From: an uncultured Oxalobacter sp.
GTDB taxonomy: Bacteria > Pseudomonadota > Gammaproteobacteria > Burkholderiales > Burkholderiaceae_D
Direction: 5' to 3'
NCBI GenBank assembly: GCA_937916185.1
Contig: CALGGD010000126.1
Location: forward strand, 1-10,256
Length of the DNA: 10,256 nucleotides
Shown: positions 1 to 6,963 of the stretch, piece after piece
Layout: each line of letters starts with the position of its first letter
How positions within the stretch are numbered: the first letter of the stretch is position 1
Program-made: the position numbers and the translations under genes
Notes under the pieces: generated by a model
Told to the model about the DNA's origin: nothing
The model's input: only the letters and a program-made list of their open reading frames with translations
Database searches by the model: none

Positions 1-25
1 GAGAAACCGTTGATAAATGAGCCAT
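1..25 (-). CDS. Possible 5' end of a divergent gene, cut by the window edge
   Basis: On the minus strand an ATG at 25-23 opens a frame reading MAHLSTVS up to the window edge. A Shine-Dalgarno-like AGAGGT (positions 39-34) lies 8 bases upstream of it, which is good spacing. The gene would diverge from the aminotransferase gene. Eight residues are too few to identify a product. In related Burkholderiales an aminotransferase gene often lies next to uvrB, so uvrB is a guess from context only. No LexA box of the CTGT-N8-ACAG form was seen in 26-151, which does not help that guess. Confidence 0.35.
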
Positions 26-151
26 TACGCCGTACCTCTGATAATATTTCGTTTATATGCAGGGTTCCCCCTGTTTTAGATTTCGTCCACATGTTGATGT
101 GAATGGAAATCCGTGTGGATGCATGTGTGTTGGACAATCAATATTATCACG

Positions 152-1327
152 ATGAACAATTCTATCTTACCTGCCATCCCGATGGAGCCCCGCGACCCGA
201 TCCTGGGCATCACTGAAGCATTCCGTGCAGATGAAAACCCCAAAAAGACCAATCTGGGCGTTGGTGTCTATTATGATGATGATGGCAAGGTACCCCTGCT
301 GAAATGTGTGGTTGAAGCAGAAAAGCTGATGGCCGCTGCCGAAACCCCGCACACCTATCTGCCCATTGACGGTATCCCGCTCTATGACACGGCTGTCCAG
401 AACCTGGTTTTCGGTGCAGACAATCCTGCTGTCAAGGAAAAACGGATTTCCACTGTCCAGGCAATCGGTGGCACCGGTGCGTTGAAGATCGGTGCTGATT
501 TCCTGAAACGCTTCTCCCCTGATTCTGAAGTCTGGGTCAGCAATCCAAGCTGGCAGAACCATTTTGCATTGTTCGACTATGCGGGTTTCAAGGTCAACAC
601 TTATCCTTATTACGATGAAGCAACCCATGGGGTCAACTTCAAGGGCATGATGGACACCCTGGGTTCCCTCAAAGCCGGTTCCATTGTCCTGCTGCATGCC
701 TGCTGCCATAATCCGACAGGTGCCGACCTGACAGAAGACCAGTGGACAGAAGTCATTGATGTCATCAATAAGAACCGCCTGATTCCTTTCCTGGATATGG
801 CTTATCAGGGTTTTTCCAACGGTATTGCTGAAGACGGTAAGGTTGTCCGCCGCTTTGCAGAAACCTTCTCCAAGTCTTTCTCACTGTATGGGGAACGTGT
901 CGGGGCATTCAGCCTGGTGGCTTCTGATGCAGATGAATCCGCCCGTGTCCTGTCCCAGCTGAAACGGGTTATCCGGACAAACTATTCCAACCCACCGATT
1001 TATGGTGCGAAGATTGTCGGAACCGTCCTGTCTAATCCTGAACTGCGCCAGATGTGGGAGGATGAACTGGCGGAAATGCGTGAACGTATCCATGTCATGC
1101 GCCACCAGCTGGTGGACAAGCTGACAGCGAAAAAACCAGGCATGGATTTCAGTTTCATCACCCGCCAGGCAGGGATGTTCTCCTACTCCGGTCTGAATCA
1201 GGCACAGGCGGAACGTCTGAAAAATGAATTCTCAATCTATATTGTGGGAACCGGCCGTATCTGTGTCGCTGCCCTGAATTCACACAACATCGACTATATT
1301 GTGGATGCCATTGCAAAAGTCCTCTGA
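152..1327 (+). CDS. tyrB: Aspartate/aromatic amino acid aminotransferase, PLP-dependent (class I)
   Basis: The product is a cytoplasmic PLP enzyme that moves an amino group between aspartate, tyrosine or phenylalanine and 2-oxoglutarate, the last step of Tyr/Phe synthesis. The family motifs are present (numbering from the ATG at 152, 391 aa): DPILG near the N-terminus; HACCHNPTG, with Asn187 facing the cofactor; FLDMAYQGF, with Asp215 and Tyr218; SKSFSLYGERVG, with Lys241 as the Schiff-base lysine; and GRICVAALN, with Arg369 binding the substrate carboxylate. The length matches the roughly 397-aa aspartate aminotransferase family. The frame stays open up to a GTG at 113, but the extra 13 residues (MWMHVCWTINIIT) look unlike the family, so 152 is preferred; no clear Shine-Dalgarno precedes either start. 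AspC and TyrB activities cannot be separated by eye, so the symbol is provisional. The gene faces yicC and ends before a shared terminator. Confidence 0.93.
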   Translation: MNNSILPAIPMEPRDPILGITEAFRADENPKKTNLGVGVYYDDDGKVPLLKCVVEAEKLMAAAETPHTYLPIDGIPLYDTAVQNLVFGADNPAVKEKRISTVQAIGGTGALKIGADFLKRFSPDSEVWVSNPSWQNHFALFDYAGFKVNTYPYYDEATHGVNFKGMMDTLGSLKAGSIVLLHACCHNPTGADLTEDQWTEVIDVINKNRLIPFLDMAYQGFSNGIAEDGKVVRRFAETFSKSFSLYGERVGAFSLVASDADESARVLSQLKRVIRTNYSNPPIYGAKIVGTVLSNPELRQMWEDELAEMRERIHVMRHQLVDKLTAKKPGMDFSFITRQAGMFSYSGLNQAQAERLKNEFSIYIVGTGRICVAALNSHNIDYIVDAIAKVL

Positions 1328-1356
1328 TACAGCAGGCAGGCTTTTACAGAAGCAAT

Positions 1357-1394
1357 AAAAATCCGGCTGGTGTTTACACATCAGCCGGATTTTT
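1357..1394. terminator. Bidirectional intrinsic terminator between tyrB and yicC
   Basis: This is a 17-bp inverted repeat with a TTAC loop. The left arm is 1357-1373 and the right arm 1378-1394; the only non-Watson-Crick pair is G1370/T1381, a wobble in RNA. The GC-rich core TCCGGCTG/CAGCCGGA is flanked by an A run on the left and a T run on the right. Each strand therefore reads as a hairpin followed by a U tract. It lies 29 bases past the tyrB stop and 20 bases past the yicC stop, which fits termination of both convergent genes. Confidence 0.92.
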
Positions 1395-1414
1395 CATTTG
1401 GTTTCAGCAGAAGG

Positions 1415-2323
1415 TCATTCCAGGTTCTGTACCTGTTCCCTGATCTGTTCAATCAGCAGTTTCAGGTCAATGGAAGCATCTGACAGTTCCTTGATGACCG
1501 CCTTGGATCCCAAGGTATTGGCTTCCCGGTTCAATTCCTGAAGCATGAAATCCATCCGTTTGCCCAGCATCCCGCCTTTCCTGAAAATCTCCTTGGTTTC
1601 ATCCAGATGGATTTTCAGGCGTGCCAGTTCCTCAGCGACATCAATCCGCATACCATACAGTGTCACTTCCTGACGGATGCGCTCAGCAGCTTCCTGCTGG
1701 GTCATGGTCTGTGGAAGGCTGTCAGCGATGGCGATGCCCAGTGCTTCCTGCATACGGTCAACCGCTTTCTGCCTGAACTGTGCCAGCATCTGCGGAATCA
1801 GCGGTTCAATCCTGACGACGATTTCCTGCATCGCGGAAACTTTTTCCAGCAAGGCCTTCGTCAAGGAAGCACCTTCCCTTTCACGTTCTGACGTGAATGC
1901 CTGGACTGTCGCCGCCATGGCTTCTTTCACCTGTGCCTGGAGGATTTCCTGATCCGGTGCCGCTTCTTCAATCATCCCCGGCCAGCGGAGGATTTCATTC
2001 ACCGTCATCGCCTGTGCCTGCGGGTTGCGCTGATGCACTTCCCCTTGCAGTTTCATCACCTCTGCCAGCAAACCATCATTCAACCGCAGGGAAGACGGCG
2101 CATGGACGCCCCTGCCAAAAGACAGCCGGCATTCAACCTTGCCCCGTTTGACCTGCTGCATGATGGTTTCACGGAAAACAGGCTCATAGAGACGGAACTC
2201 ATCGTTCATCCTGAACTGAAGGTCCAGGAAACGCGAATTGACACTTTTCAGTTCAATGGTCAATGTCCCAGCCACCGTCTCAACGGTGGTTGTCGCATAA
2301 GCGGTCATGCTGCGTACAGCCAT
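1415..2323 (-). CDS. yicC: YicC/YloC family endoribonuclease
   Basis: A 302-aa cytoplasmic protein of the YicC family. In E. coli the homologue is an endoribonuclease linked to decay of the small RNA RyhB. Family signatures are visible: SMTAYA at 5-10; ELKSVNSRFLDLQFR at 24-38; VKRGKVEC at 58-65; the C-terminal DVAEELARLKIHLDE at 228-242; and GKRMDFMLQELNREANTLGS at 254-273, the most conserved stretch. The middle (about 125-215) is rich in Glu, Gln and Ala and probably a helical bundle. The start at 2323 has a strong Shine-Dalgarno, GAGGAG (2334-2329), 5 bases upstream. The gene stands alone: efp is closed off upstream by a terminator, and tyrB converges downstream. Confidence 0.94.
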   Translation of the reverse strand: MAVRSMTAYATTTVETVAGTLTIELKSVNSRFLDLQFRMNDEFRLYEPVFRETIMQQVKRGKVECRLSFGRGVHAPSSLRLNDGLLAEVMKLQGEVHQRNPQAQAMTVNEILRWPGMIEEAAPDQEILQAQVKEAMAATVQAFTSEREREGASLTKALLEKVSAMQEIVVRIEPLIPQMLAQFRQKAVDRMQEALGIAIADSLPQTMTQQEAAERIRQEVTLYGMRIDVAEELARLKIHLDETKEIFRKGGMLGKRMDFMLQELNREANTLGSKAVIKELSDASIDLKLLIEQIREQVQNLE

Positions 2324-2374
2324 TTTGACTCCTCATCGGATAATACAGGAACAGGAATGCACACCTTCATGATG

Positions 2375-2402
2375 AAAAACGGCACGCCAGACGTGCCGTT
2401 TT
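2375..2402 (-). terminator. Intrinsic terminator of efp
   Basis: A perfect 11-bp inverted repeat (arms 2376-2386 and 2392-2402) encloses a 5-base loop. Read on the minus strand the hairpin has a CGGCACG/CGTGCCG core and is followed by a run of five T (2379-2375). It begins 24 bases past the efp stop codon and lies between efp and yicC, so it should separate the two transcripts. The plus-strand reading also ends in TTTT, but no plus-strand gene ends here. Confidence 0.9.
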
Positions 2403-2426
2403 CCGTAGCATCCTGACTGTCAGGGA

Positions 2427-2999
2427 TTATTTGCTACGGCTACGGTATTCACCAGTGCGGGTATCGATTTCAATCTTGTCGCCGATTTCAACGAACAGTG
2501 GAACCTGCAGGGTATAACCACCTTCCTTGCCACTGGCGATACGGGCAGATTTCATGACCTTGCCGGAAGAGGTGTCGCCTTTGACAGCTGGTTCAGTATA
2601 GACAACTTCACGGACGACAGTATTCGGCAGTTCCACAGCAATTGGTTTTTCGTTGTAGAAGGTGATTTCGCAAGGCATTGCGTCTTCCAGGTAATTCAGG
2701 ACATCACCCATGCAGTCTTCTTCAACTTCATACTGGTTGTATTCAGCGTCCATGAAAACATAGTAAGGATCAGCCTGGTAGGAATAGGTGACTTCCTTCT
2801 TGTCGAGGACAACAGTGTCAAACTTTTCATCGGCACGGTAAACCGCTTCCATCGGGGAACCTGTCAGAAGGTTCTTCATCTTCATCTTGCAGACGGAAGA
2901 GTTGCGACCAGATTTGGAATATTCGGATTTCAGGACCACCATGGGTTCATTGTTGACCATAACAACGTTACCGACCCGTACTTCTTGTGCTGTTTTCAT
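2427..2999 (-). CDS. efp: Translation elongation factor P
   Basis: EF-P binds ribosomes stalled on consecutive prolines, between the P and E sites, and promotes peptide bond formation. The protein is 190 aa, the normal length, with the three-barrel layout: an N-terminal KOW-like domain (1-65), a central OB domain (66-130) and a C-terminal OB domain (131-190) containing [16 protein letters not shown] and [11 protein letters not shown]. The loop that reaches the peptidyl-transferase centre reads SKSGRNSS, with Arg at position 32. This is the form modified by rhamnose, not the lysine form modified by EpmA. earP, the gene for the modifying enzyme, lies directly upstream on the same strand, 102 bases away. 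The leader before the ATG is very AT-rich and has no recognisable Shine-Dalgarno, unusual for an abundant translation factor. The canonical N-terminus ([11 protein letters not shown]) supports the start chosen. Confidence 0.97.
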   Translation of the reverse strand: MKTAQEVRVGNVVMVNNEPMVVLKSEYSKSGRNSSVCKMKMKNLLTGSPMEAVYRADEKFDTVVLDKKEVTYSYQADPYYVFMDAEYNQYEVEEDCMGDVLNYLEDAMPCEITFYNEKPIAVELPNTVVREVVYTEPAVKGDTSSGKVMKSARIASGKEGGYTLQVPLFVEIGDKIEIDTRTGEYRSRSK

Positions 3000-3101
3000 A
3001 AAAATAGATATCAGTAATTGAAAAATAAAATGTCAGTAGGAATCCCGGCAGCCCTCGAAAACACCATACAGAATGCCACCGATAAGGAAAATCATAGTAT
3101 T

Positions 3102-4253
3102 TTAACGCAAAGAATCCACAAATCGAACCAAACCCGTTGCTAAATCAGGCTGTTCTGTCAGTTTTTTACGCCAGATACCCGCATATTGTTTCAATTCTGG
3201 CAGGATTGCGCTGAATCCTGCCCAGGATTCCGTGAAACCGCCCTGCCCTTCACAACTGTTCCATTGTTTCCAGAAACGCCGGAAAGCCTGCTGCCCTCCC
3301 TCTGTCAGCCCCTGCTGGTACAACGCCATGAAAGCATCCAGCTTATCAAGATGGGCATTTTCTTCCTGCGGATAGATATGCCAGACAAAAGGCCTGCCCG
3401 CCCATTGCGCCCTGACGAACGAATCTTCCCCCCTGACAAAGTTCAGGTCAGATACCCATAACAGCCGGTCATACCGGCTCTGCTCAATGACTGGGAGTAT
3501 CTGGACAGTCAATGCTCCATCCTTGAAACAGGTTCCAGCCTTGGGCTGCTGATGGATAAACTGTTCGACGCCCTGGGAAGCGGTTCCTTCTGGAATCAGG
3601 CATAGAACCGGCTGTTCTGACCGTGACAATGTCTCTAACAGCTGCTGGACAGGTGCCAATGGATAACAGAACAGGGAAACAATGAACTGTTCTTCCCGGC
3701 ATACTACCCCCAAGGATGACAGAAACGCCATCGCGTTTTTCCGGTCAGATTGGAAACCAACAGCCGACTCAACCAGACCTGCCTCACGGATAAGCCCGCC
3801 GGTCTTTCCTGTGAAGCCAGGGAAATAGAAATATTTGGTCAGTGGCAACCGGGGATGCGGTGACTTCATCAGATGGGTCGAATCCACCCAGGATTCCGCA
3901 CTGAGGTACTCCAGGTTGATCCAGACCGGCTTGACCGCTTTAGCTGCCATCTGGTCAAGGTAGCTGTCTGGCAGGCGGGTGCCGAACCCTTCAATGACAA
4001 CATCAGGAACCTGGTCGATGTCGGCAGGCACCATGTCTGGTTTCCAGACACAGATGTCCACCTGATTGACCGTCTGCCTTTCAAGTCCGGCATCAATGGC
4101 AGGACAGATTTTCTGAATGACGGGTAAACGGTCAATCCACAACCTGACATGGCAATGCCGTTCTGAAGCCAGCTGCCTGGCAAGACGCCAGCAGACACCG
4201 GCATCGCCGTAGTTGTCGATGACCTCACAGAACAGGTCAATGTCCAAAGGCAT
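3102..4253 (-). CDS. earP: EF-P arginine rhamnosyltransferase EarP
   Basis: EarP is an inverting GT-B glycosyltransferase (GT104) that transfers L-rhamnose from dTDP-rhamnose to Arg32 of EF-P. With the start at 4253 the protein is 383 aa and begins MPLDIDLFCEVIDNYGD. This places aspartates at positions 13 and 17, the numbering of the essential Asp13/Asp17 in Pseudomonas EarP and the main reason for choosing this start. An in-frame ATG at 4286 would add 11 residues (MEGLQDSKDRE). Other conserved segments (numbering from 4253) are WINLEYLSAESWV at about 111-123 and LNFVRGEDSFVRAQWAG at 270-286; the Glu of RGED (276) corresponds to the catalytic Glu273 of P. putida. The gene lies between suhB and its substrate gene efp on the same strand. 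A dTDP-rhamnose pathway (rmlABCD) is required and must be elsewhere. Confidence 0.95.
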   Translation of the reverse strand: MPLDIDLFCEVIDNYGDAGVCWRLARQLASERHCHVRLWIDRLPVIQKICPAIDAGLERQTVNQVDICVWKPDMVPADIDQVPDVVIEGFGTRLPDSYLDQMAAKAVKPVWINLEYLSAESWVDSTHLMKSPHPRLPLTKYFYFPGFTGKTGGLIREAGLVESAVGFQSDRKNAMAFLSSLGVVCREEQFIVSLFCYPLAPVQQLLETLSRSEQPVLCLIPEGTASQGVEQFIHQQPKAGTCFKDGALTVQILPVIEQSRYDRLLWVSDLNFVRGEDSFVRAQWAGRPFVWHIYPQEENAHLDKLDAFMALYQQGLTEGGQQAFRRFWKQWNSCEGQGGFTESWAGFSAILPELKQYAGIWRKKLTEQPDLATGLVRFVDSLR

Positions 4254-4301
4254 CTCCCTGTCTTTGGAATCCTGCAAGCCTTCCATCAGGCGGTAAAGGA
4301 T

Positions 4302-5099
4302 TTATATTGACTGCAGCAACGGCAGCATCTGGGCGAATATACGGGGAGAACCGGCAATGATATTGCCTGATTTCAGGTAATCCCCTTCCCCATCAAAGTC
4401 AGACACGATGCCGCCCGATTCAGCAACCAGCAATGCACCTGCTGCAATGTCCCAGATCTTGAGATCCTTTTCATAGTAACCGTCATAATGGCCACAGGCG
4501 ACATTGGCAAGGTCCAGTGCGGCAGAACCCGGACGGCGGACAGCCTGCGCGTTCATCGTCATCACCTCAAACATCTTCAGGAATGCCTTCAGGGCCTCTG
4601 GGTCTTTCTTGCGTCCTGCAAAGCCGGTTCCAATCAAGGCCTTGGACAGGCGGTCTGTCTTGCTGACACGGATACGCCGGTTGTTCAGGTATGCACCACC
4701 ACCTTTTGAAGCGGTATAAAGATTGTTGGCGGCAGGATCATAGACAAGCCCATGGGTCACAACCCCATTCTGCTGCAGGGCGATGGAAATGCAATAGCAT
4801 GGGAAACCATGGATGAAATTGGTCGTGCCATCTAATGGATCAATGATCCAGACATTCTCACTGCTGTCATTCAGGCCATTGGATGCGCCCGATTCCTCAG
4901 CCAGGATGGCATGGTCAGGATACGTCGTCAAAAGAACATCTATGATGGCGGCTTCCGCCTCACGGTCAACTTCTGTCACAAAATCATTCTGGTCTTTCTG
5001 TTCAACCTTGACCTGTTCCAGATCAAAGGAAGCCCGGTTAATGATGGAAGCCGCACGGCGGGCGGCTTTCACCGCAGTAGTAAGCATTGGATGCTGCAT
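4302..5099 (-). CDS. suhB: Inositol-1-monophosphatase family protein SuhB
   Basis: A metal-dependent phosphatase of the IMPase/FIG superfamily. In E. coli SuhB hydrolyses inositol monophosphate and also joins the rRNA antitermination complex with NusA. Metal-site motifs are clear (numbering from 5099, 265 aa): AEESG at 67-71; [10 protein letters not shown] at 86-95; and the C-terminal [17 protein letters not shown] at 214-230, with its metal-binding Asp at 217. The start at 5099 gives [14 protein letters not shown], which matches the usual MHPML opening and the 267-aa length of E. coli SuhB. An in-frame ATG at 5126 would add nine residues (MLFSRSKNT). Neither start has a good ribosome site; an AGGAGG at 5155-5150 is too far from both. 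earP follows, 48 bases after the stop (15 if its longer start is used), so suhB and earP are probably co-transcribed. Confidence 0.93.
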   Translation of the reverse strand: MQHPMLTTAVKAARRAASIINRASFDLEQVKVEQKDQNDFVTEVDREAEAAIIDVLLTTYPDHAILAEESGASNGLNDSSENVWIIDPLDGTTNFIHGFPCYCISIALQQNGVVTHGLVYDPAANNLYTASKGGGAYLNNRRIRVSKTDRLSKALIGTGFAGRKKDPEALKAFLKMFEVMTMNAQAVRRPGSAALDLANVACGHYDGYYEKDLKIWDIAAGALLVAESGGIVSDFDGEGDYLKSGNIIAGSPRIFAQMLPLLQSI

Positions 5100-5247
5100 A
5101 GTGTTCTTGGATCTTGAAAAAAGCATTCACACCAGAATATCCGGAACGGCCTCCTGATGTCATAATGATTGGTAAAAACTCCTGTAAAGGAACAGTCTCC
5201 GGCTTCTGCTTGGAAAGCCCCTGTTCCCCCTTAATCCTTTATTTTAA

Positions 5248-6045
5248 ATGAACACGCAGAAAACTGACATATCCATTTTCCAGACTTTACGCTTTATACT
5301 GGTTGAGACCAGCCATCCCGGCAATGTGGGTGCCGCAGCACGGGCACTCAAGACGATGGGGTTCAGCAGGCTGGTTCTTGTCCGGCCACGGTTCAGTGAC
5401 GTCCTGGCACACCCTGATGCCCAGGCATTCGCCAGCGGAGCCCTTGATGTCTTGGAGAACACCCAGATTGTGGATTCCATCGATGAGGCATTGAATGGCT
5501 GCACAAAGGCAGCTGCCGTCACCGCCCGGCTGCGTGAATTCTCACCACAGGTCCTGACACCCCGGCAGTTCGCTTCAGGCTGGCGGCAAAGCCATGCCCC
5601 GCAGCAGGCGCTTGTATTCGGCAGTGAACGGTATGGCTTGCCCAATGAAATTGTTGAACAATGTGATGCGCTGATCAACATACCTGCCAACCCTGAACAT
5701 GCTTCCCTGAACCTGGCCCAAGCAGTCCAGGTCCTGGCTTATGAATGCCGGATGGCAGTACTGGAAAAAGTTTCCCTGGCCAAAGCGGAAAATCCAATCG
5801 GTTTCCATGGGAAACCGGCAACTGTCGACCAGGTCAACGGGATGTTCGGACACATGGAAAGGGCATTGGTGGTCTCAGGTTTCCTGGATCCGGAAAATCC
5901 CAAGAAACTGATACCACGGCTCAGGCGGCTGTTCTCCCGATGCCATCTGGAGACCGAAGAAATCAATATCCTCCGGGGAATCGCCAACCAGATGGAGTCA
6001 CTGGCAGGACAGGCGGCAGCCTCAAGGAAAAAACCGTTGTCCTGA
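5248..6045 (+). CDS. trmJ: tRNA (cytidine/uridine-32) 2'-O-methyltransferase TrmJ
   Basis: A SPOUT-family (TrmH-type) methyltransferase that uses S-adenosylmethionine to 2'-O-methylate nucleotide 32 in the anticodon loop of several tRNAs. All three knot motifs are visible in the 265-aa product: VETSHPGNVGAAARALKTMG at 19-38 (motif 1); LVFGSERYGLPNE at 122-134 (motif 2); and NIPANPEHASLNLAQAVQV at 144-162 (motif 3, with the SLNLAQAVQ signature of the cofactor knot). Residues 195-250 form the usual helical C-terminal extension. The protein is slightly longer than E. coli TrmJ (246 aa). The N-terminal LRFILVETSHPGN aligns with the family and supports a start close to 5248, although no Shine-Dalgarno is visible. 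The gene diverges from suhB and converges on lexA with no intrinsic terminator between them. Confidence 0.95.
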   Translation: MNTQKTDISIFQTLRFILVETSHPGNVGAAARALKTMGFSRLVLVRPRFSDVLAHPDAQAFASGALDVLENTQIVDSIDEALNGCTKAAAVTARLREFSPQVLTPRQFASGWRQSHAPQQALVFGSERYGLPNEIVEQCDALINIPANPEHASLNLAQAVQVLAYECRMAVLEKVSLAKAENPIGFHGKPATVDQVNGMFGHMERALVVSGFLDPENPKKLIPRLRRLFSRCHLETEEINILRGIANQMESLAGQAAASRKKPLS

Positions 6046-6049
6046 CTGG

Positions 6050-6676
6050 TCAGCCCCAAGGACGGATCAGACCAACCACCAACCCTTCGATATGGAAGTT
6101 TTCCAGTCTGCCATCCACCTTGATGGGTTCAAAGTCCGGGATTTCCGGCAGCAGCCCCCCTTTCCGGCTGAAACGCTTGACCGTCACTTCATCACCGATA
6201 CGGGCAACAATGATCTGGTTGTTCCTGACCTGTGAGGTTTTCTTCACCGCAATGTAGTCACCTTCGTAGATGCCGACATCTTTCATTGAAGTGCCACGGA
6301 CCCTGAGCAGGTAATCCGGTTTTTCCGGAAACATCGCAGGATCAACCTGGAATTTCCTCTCGATATGCTCTTGGGCAAGGATCGGGGCGCCTGCCGCCAC
6401 TGAACCGACCAAAGGCAGTTCCATAAATTCAAGATAGGCTCCTGTCTCAGGATGTTTCTCTTCCTGATACAGCAGCCGGATGCCCCGGGAAATCCCCGGC
6501 ACCATTTCAATCACGCCTTTCCGCGCCAATGCCTGAAGATGCTCTTCTGCCGCATTGACAGACCTGAATCCCAGTTCTGCCGCAATTTCTGCCCGTGTAG
6601 GCGGGAAACCCGTCCGTTCGATGGCATTCTGAATCAGATTGAGGATTTCCCGCTGTCTTGCTGTCAGTTTAATCAT
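6050..6676 (-). CDS. lexA: SOS-response repressor and self-cleaving protease LexA
   Basis: LexA represses DNA-damage genes. RecA on single-stranded DNA stimulates it to cut itself, which releases the SOS regulon. The 208-aa product has an N-terminal winged helix-turn-helix (about 1-66: [10 protein letters not shown] at 3-12, [20 protein letters not shown] at 23-42) and a C-terminal S24 peptidase domain. The cleavage site is Ala95-Gly96 (VAAGAP). The catalytic dyad is Ser130 in [10 protein letters not shown] and Lys167 in EVTVKRF. These positions and the length fit functional LexA proteins (E. coli is 202 aa). The start [10 protein letters not shown] is canonical; the ribosome site is an unusual G-rich tract, AGGGCGGGG, upstream. 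Two LexA boxes 75-108 bases upstream predict autoregulation. The gene converges with trmJ, with 4 bases between stop codons. Confidence 0.97.
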   Translation of the reverse strand: MIKLTARQREILNLIQNAIERTGFPPTRAEIAAELGFRSVNAAEEHLQALARKGVIEMVPGISRGIRLLYQEEKHPETGAYLEFMELPLVGSVAAGAPILAQEHIERKFQVDPAMFPEKPDYLLRVRGTSMKDVGIYEGDYIAVKKTSQVRNNQIIVARIGDEVTVKRFSRKGGLLPEIPDFEPIKVDGRLENFHIEGLVVGLIRPWG

Positions 6677-6750
6677 AGCCGCCCCGCCCTATGGTTGATG
6701 GATATACCGATACTGCCTGCTTTTGAAAAACGCCTTGAACCTTCAAAATA

Positions 6751-6766
6751 CTGTCTATTCATATAG
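6751..6766. promoter_or_regulatory. LexA box 2, one mismatch in the right half-site
   Basis: CTGTCTATTCATATAG matches CTGT-N8-ACAG except for ATAG in place of ACAG. It repeats the first ten bases of box 1 including the preceding A (ACTGTCTATT), offset by 17 bp, with a single base between the two 16-bp boxes. E. coli lexA also has two operators, but about 21 bp apart. This is probably a weaker second operator. Confidence 0.7.
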
Positions 6767-6767
6767 A

Positions 6768-6783
6768 CTGTCTATTTAAACAG
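6768..6783. promoter_or_regulatory. LexA box 1 (SOS operator), perfect consensus
   Basis: CTGTCTATTTAAACAG fits the proteobacterial LexA operator CTGT-N8-ACAG exactly, with an AT-rich centre. It lies 91 bases upstream of the lexA start codon, in the 287-bp gap before the adhesin gene, where a lexA promoter is expected. An operator here predicts autorepression of lexA. The adhesin gene ends towards this gap, so lexA is the only gene it can plausibly control. Confidence 0.88.
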
Positions 6784-6921
6784 GTATTTTAAAAGATTTT
6801 TTCCATTTCTACCAGAAGAATATTTCCTGGAAAACCAGGCATCGGTATGGCAAGGGACAACCAATATTCCCAACAGGTCTCACAGCCGCCTGCATCCATC
6901 GGGCCACAGCAATGACGGTCA

Positions 6922-6947
6922 GGCCAGTCTTGACATCAAGACTGGCC
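6922..6947. terminator. Perfect hairpin downstream of the adhesin gene, no U tract
   Basis: A 12-base perfect inverted repeat, GGCCAGTCTTGA/TCAAGACTGGCC, is separated by two bases; it would fold as a stem of about 10 bp with a 6-base loop. It starts 17 bases past the stop of the adhesin gene, read on the minus strand. Neither strand has a T run after it, so it is not a textbook intrinsic terminator. It could block 3' exonuclease or work with Rho. The position suits the 3' end of the adhesin transcript. Confidence 0.5.
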
Positions 6948-6963
6948 CTCCCTGCATCATCAA

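Noticed and set aside
167..709. 180-aa open frame on the minus strand inside the aminotransferase gene
   Set aside because: It lies entirely within tyrB, whose plus-strand frame has all the catalytic motifs. The antisense translation resembles no family I know.
2340..2345. TATTAT on the minus strand as a -10 box for yicC
   Set aside because: The implied start site would fall within the ribosome binding site, and no -35 element lies at the right distance.
5182..5195. CTGTAAAGGAACAG between suhB and trmJ as a possible LexA box
   Set aside because: The half-sites are separated by 6 bases instead of 8, so it does not fit the LexA operator.
5244..5690. 148-aa minus-strand open frame opposite trmJ
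   Set aside because: It is antisense to the trmJ SPOUT motifs and has no recognisable features.
6826..6839. CCTGG-AAAA-CCAGG hairpin in the lexA upstream gap
   Set aside because: The stem has only five base pairs, there is no T run, and no gene end is nearby, so it is likely chance.
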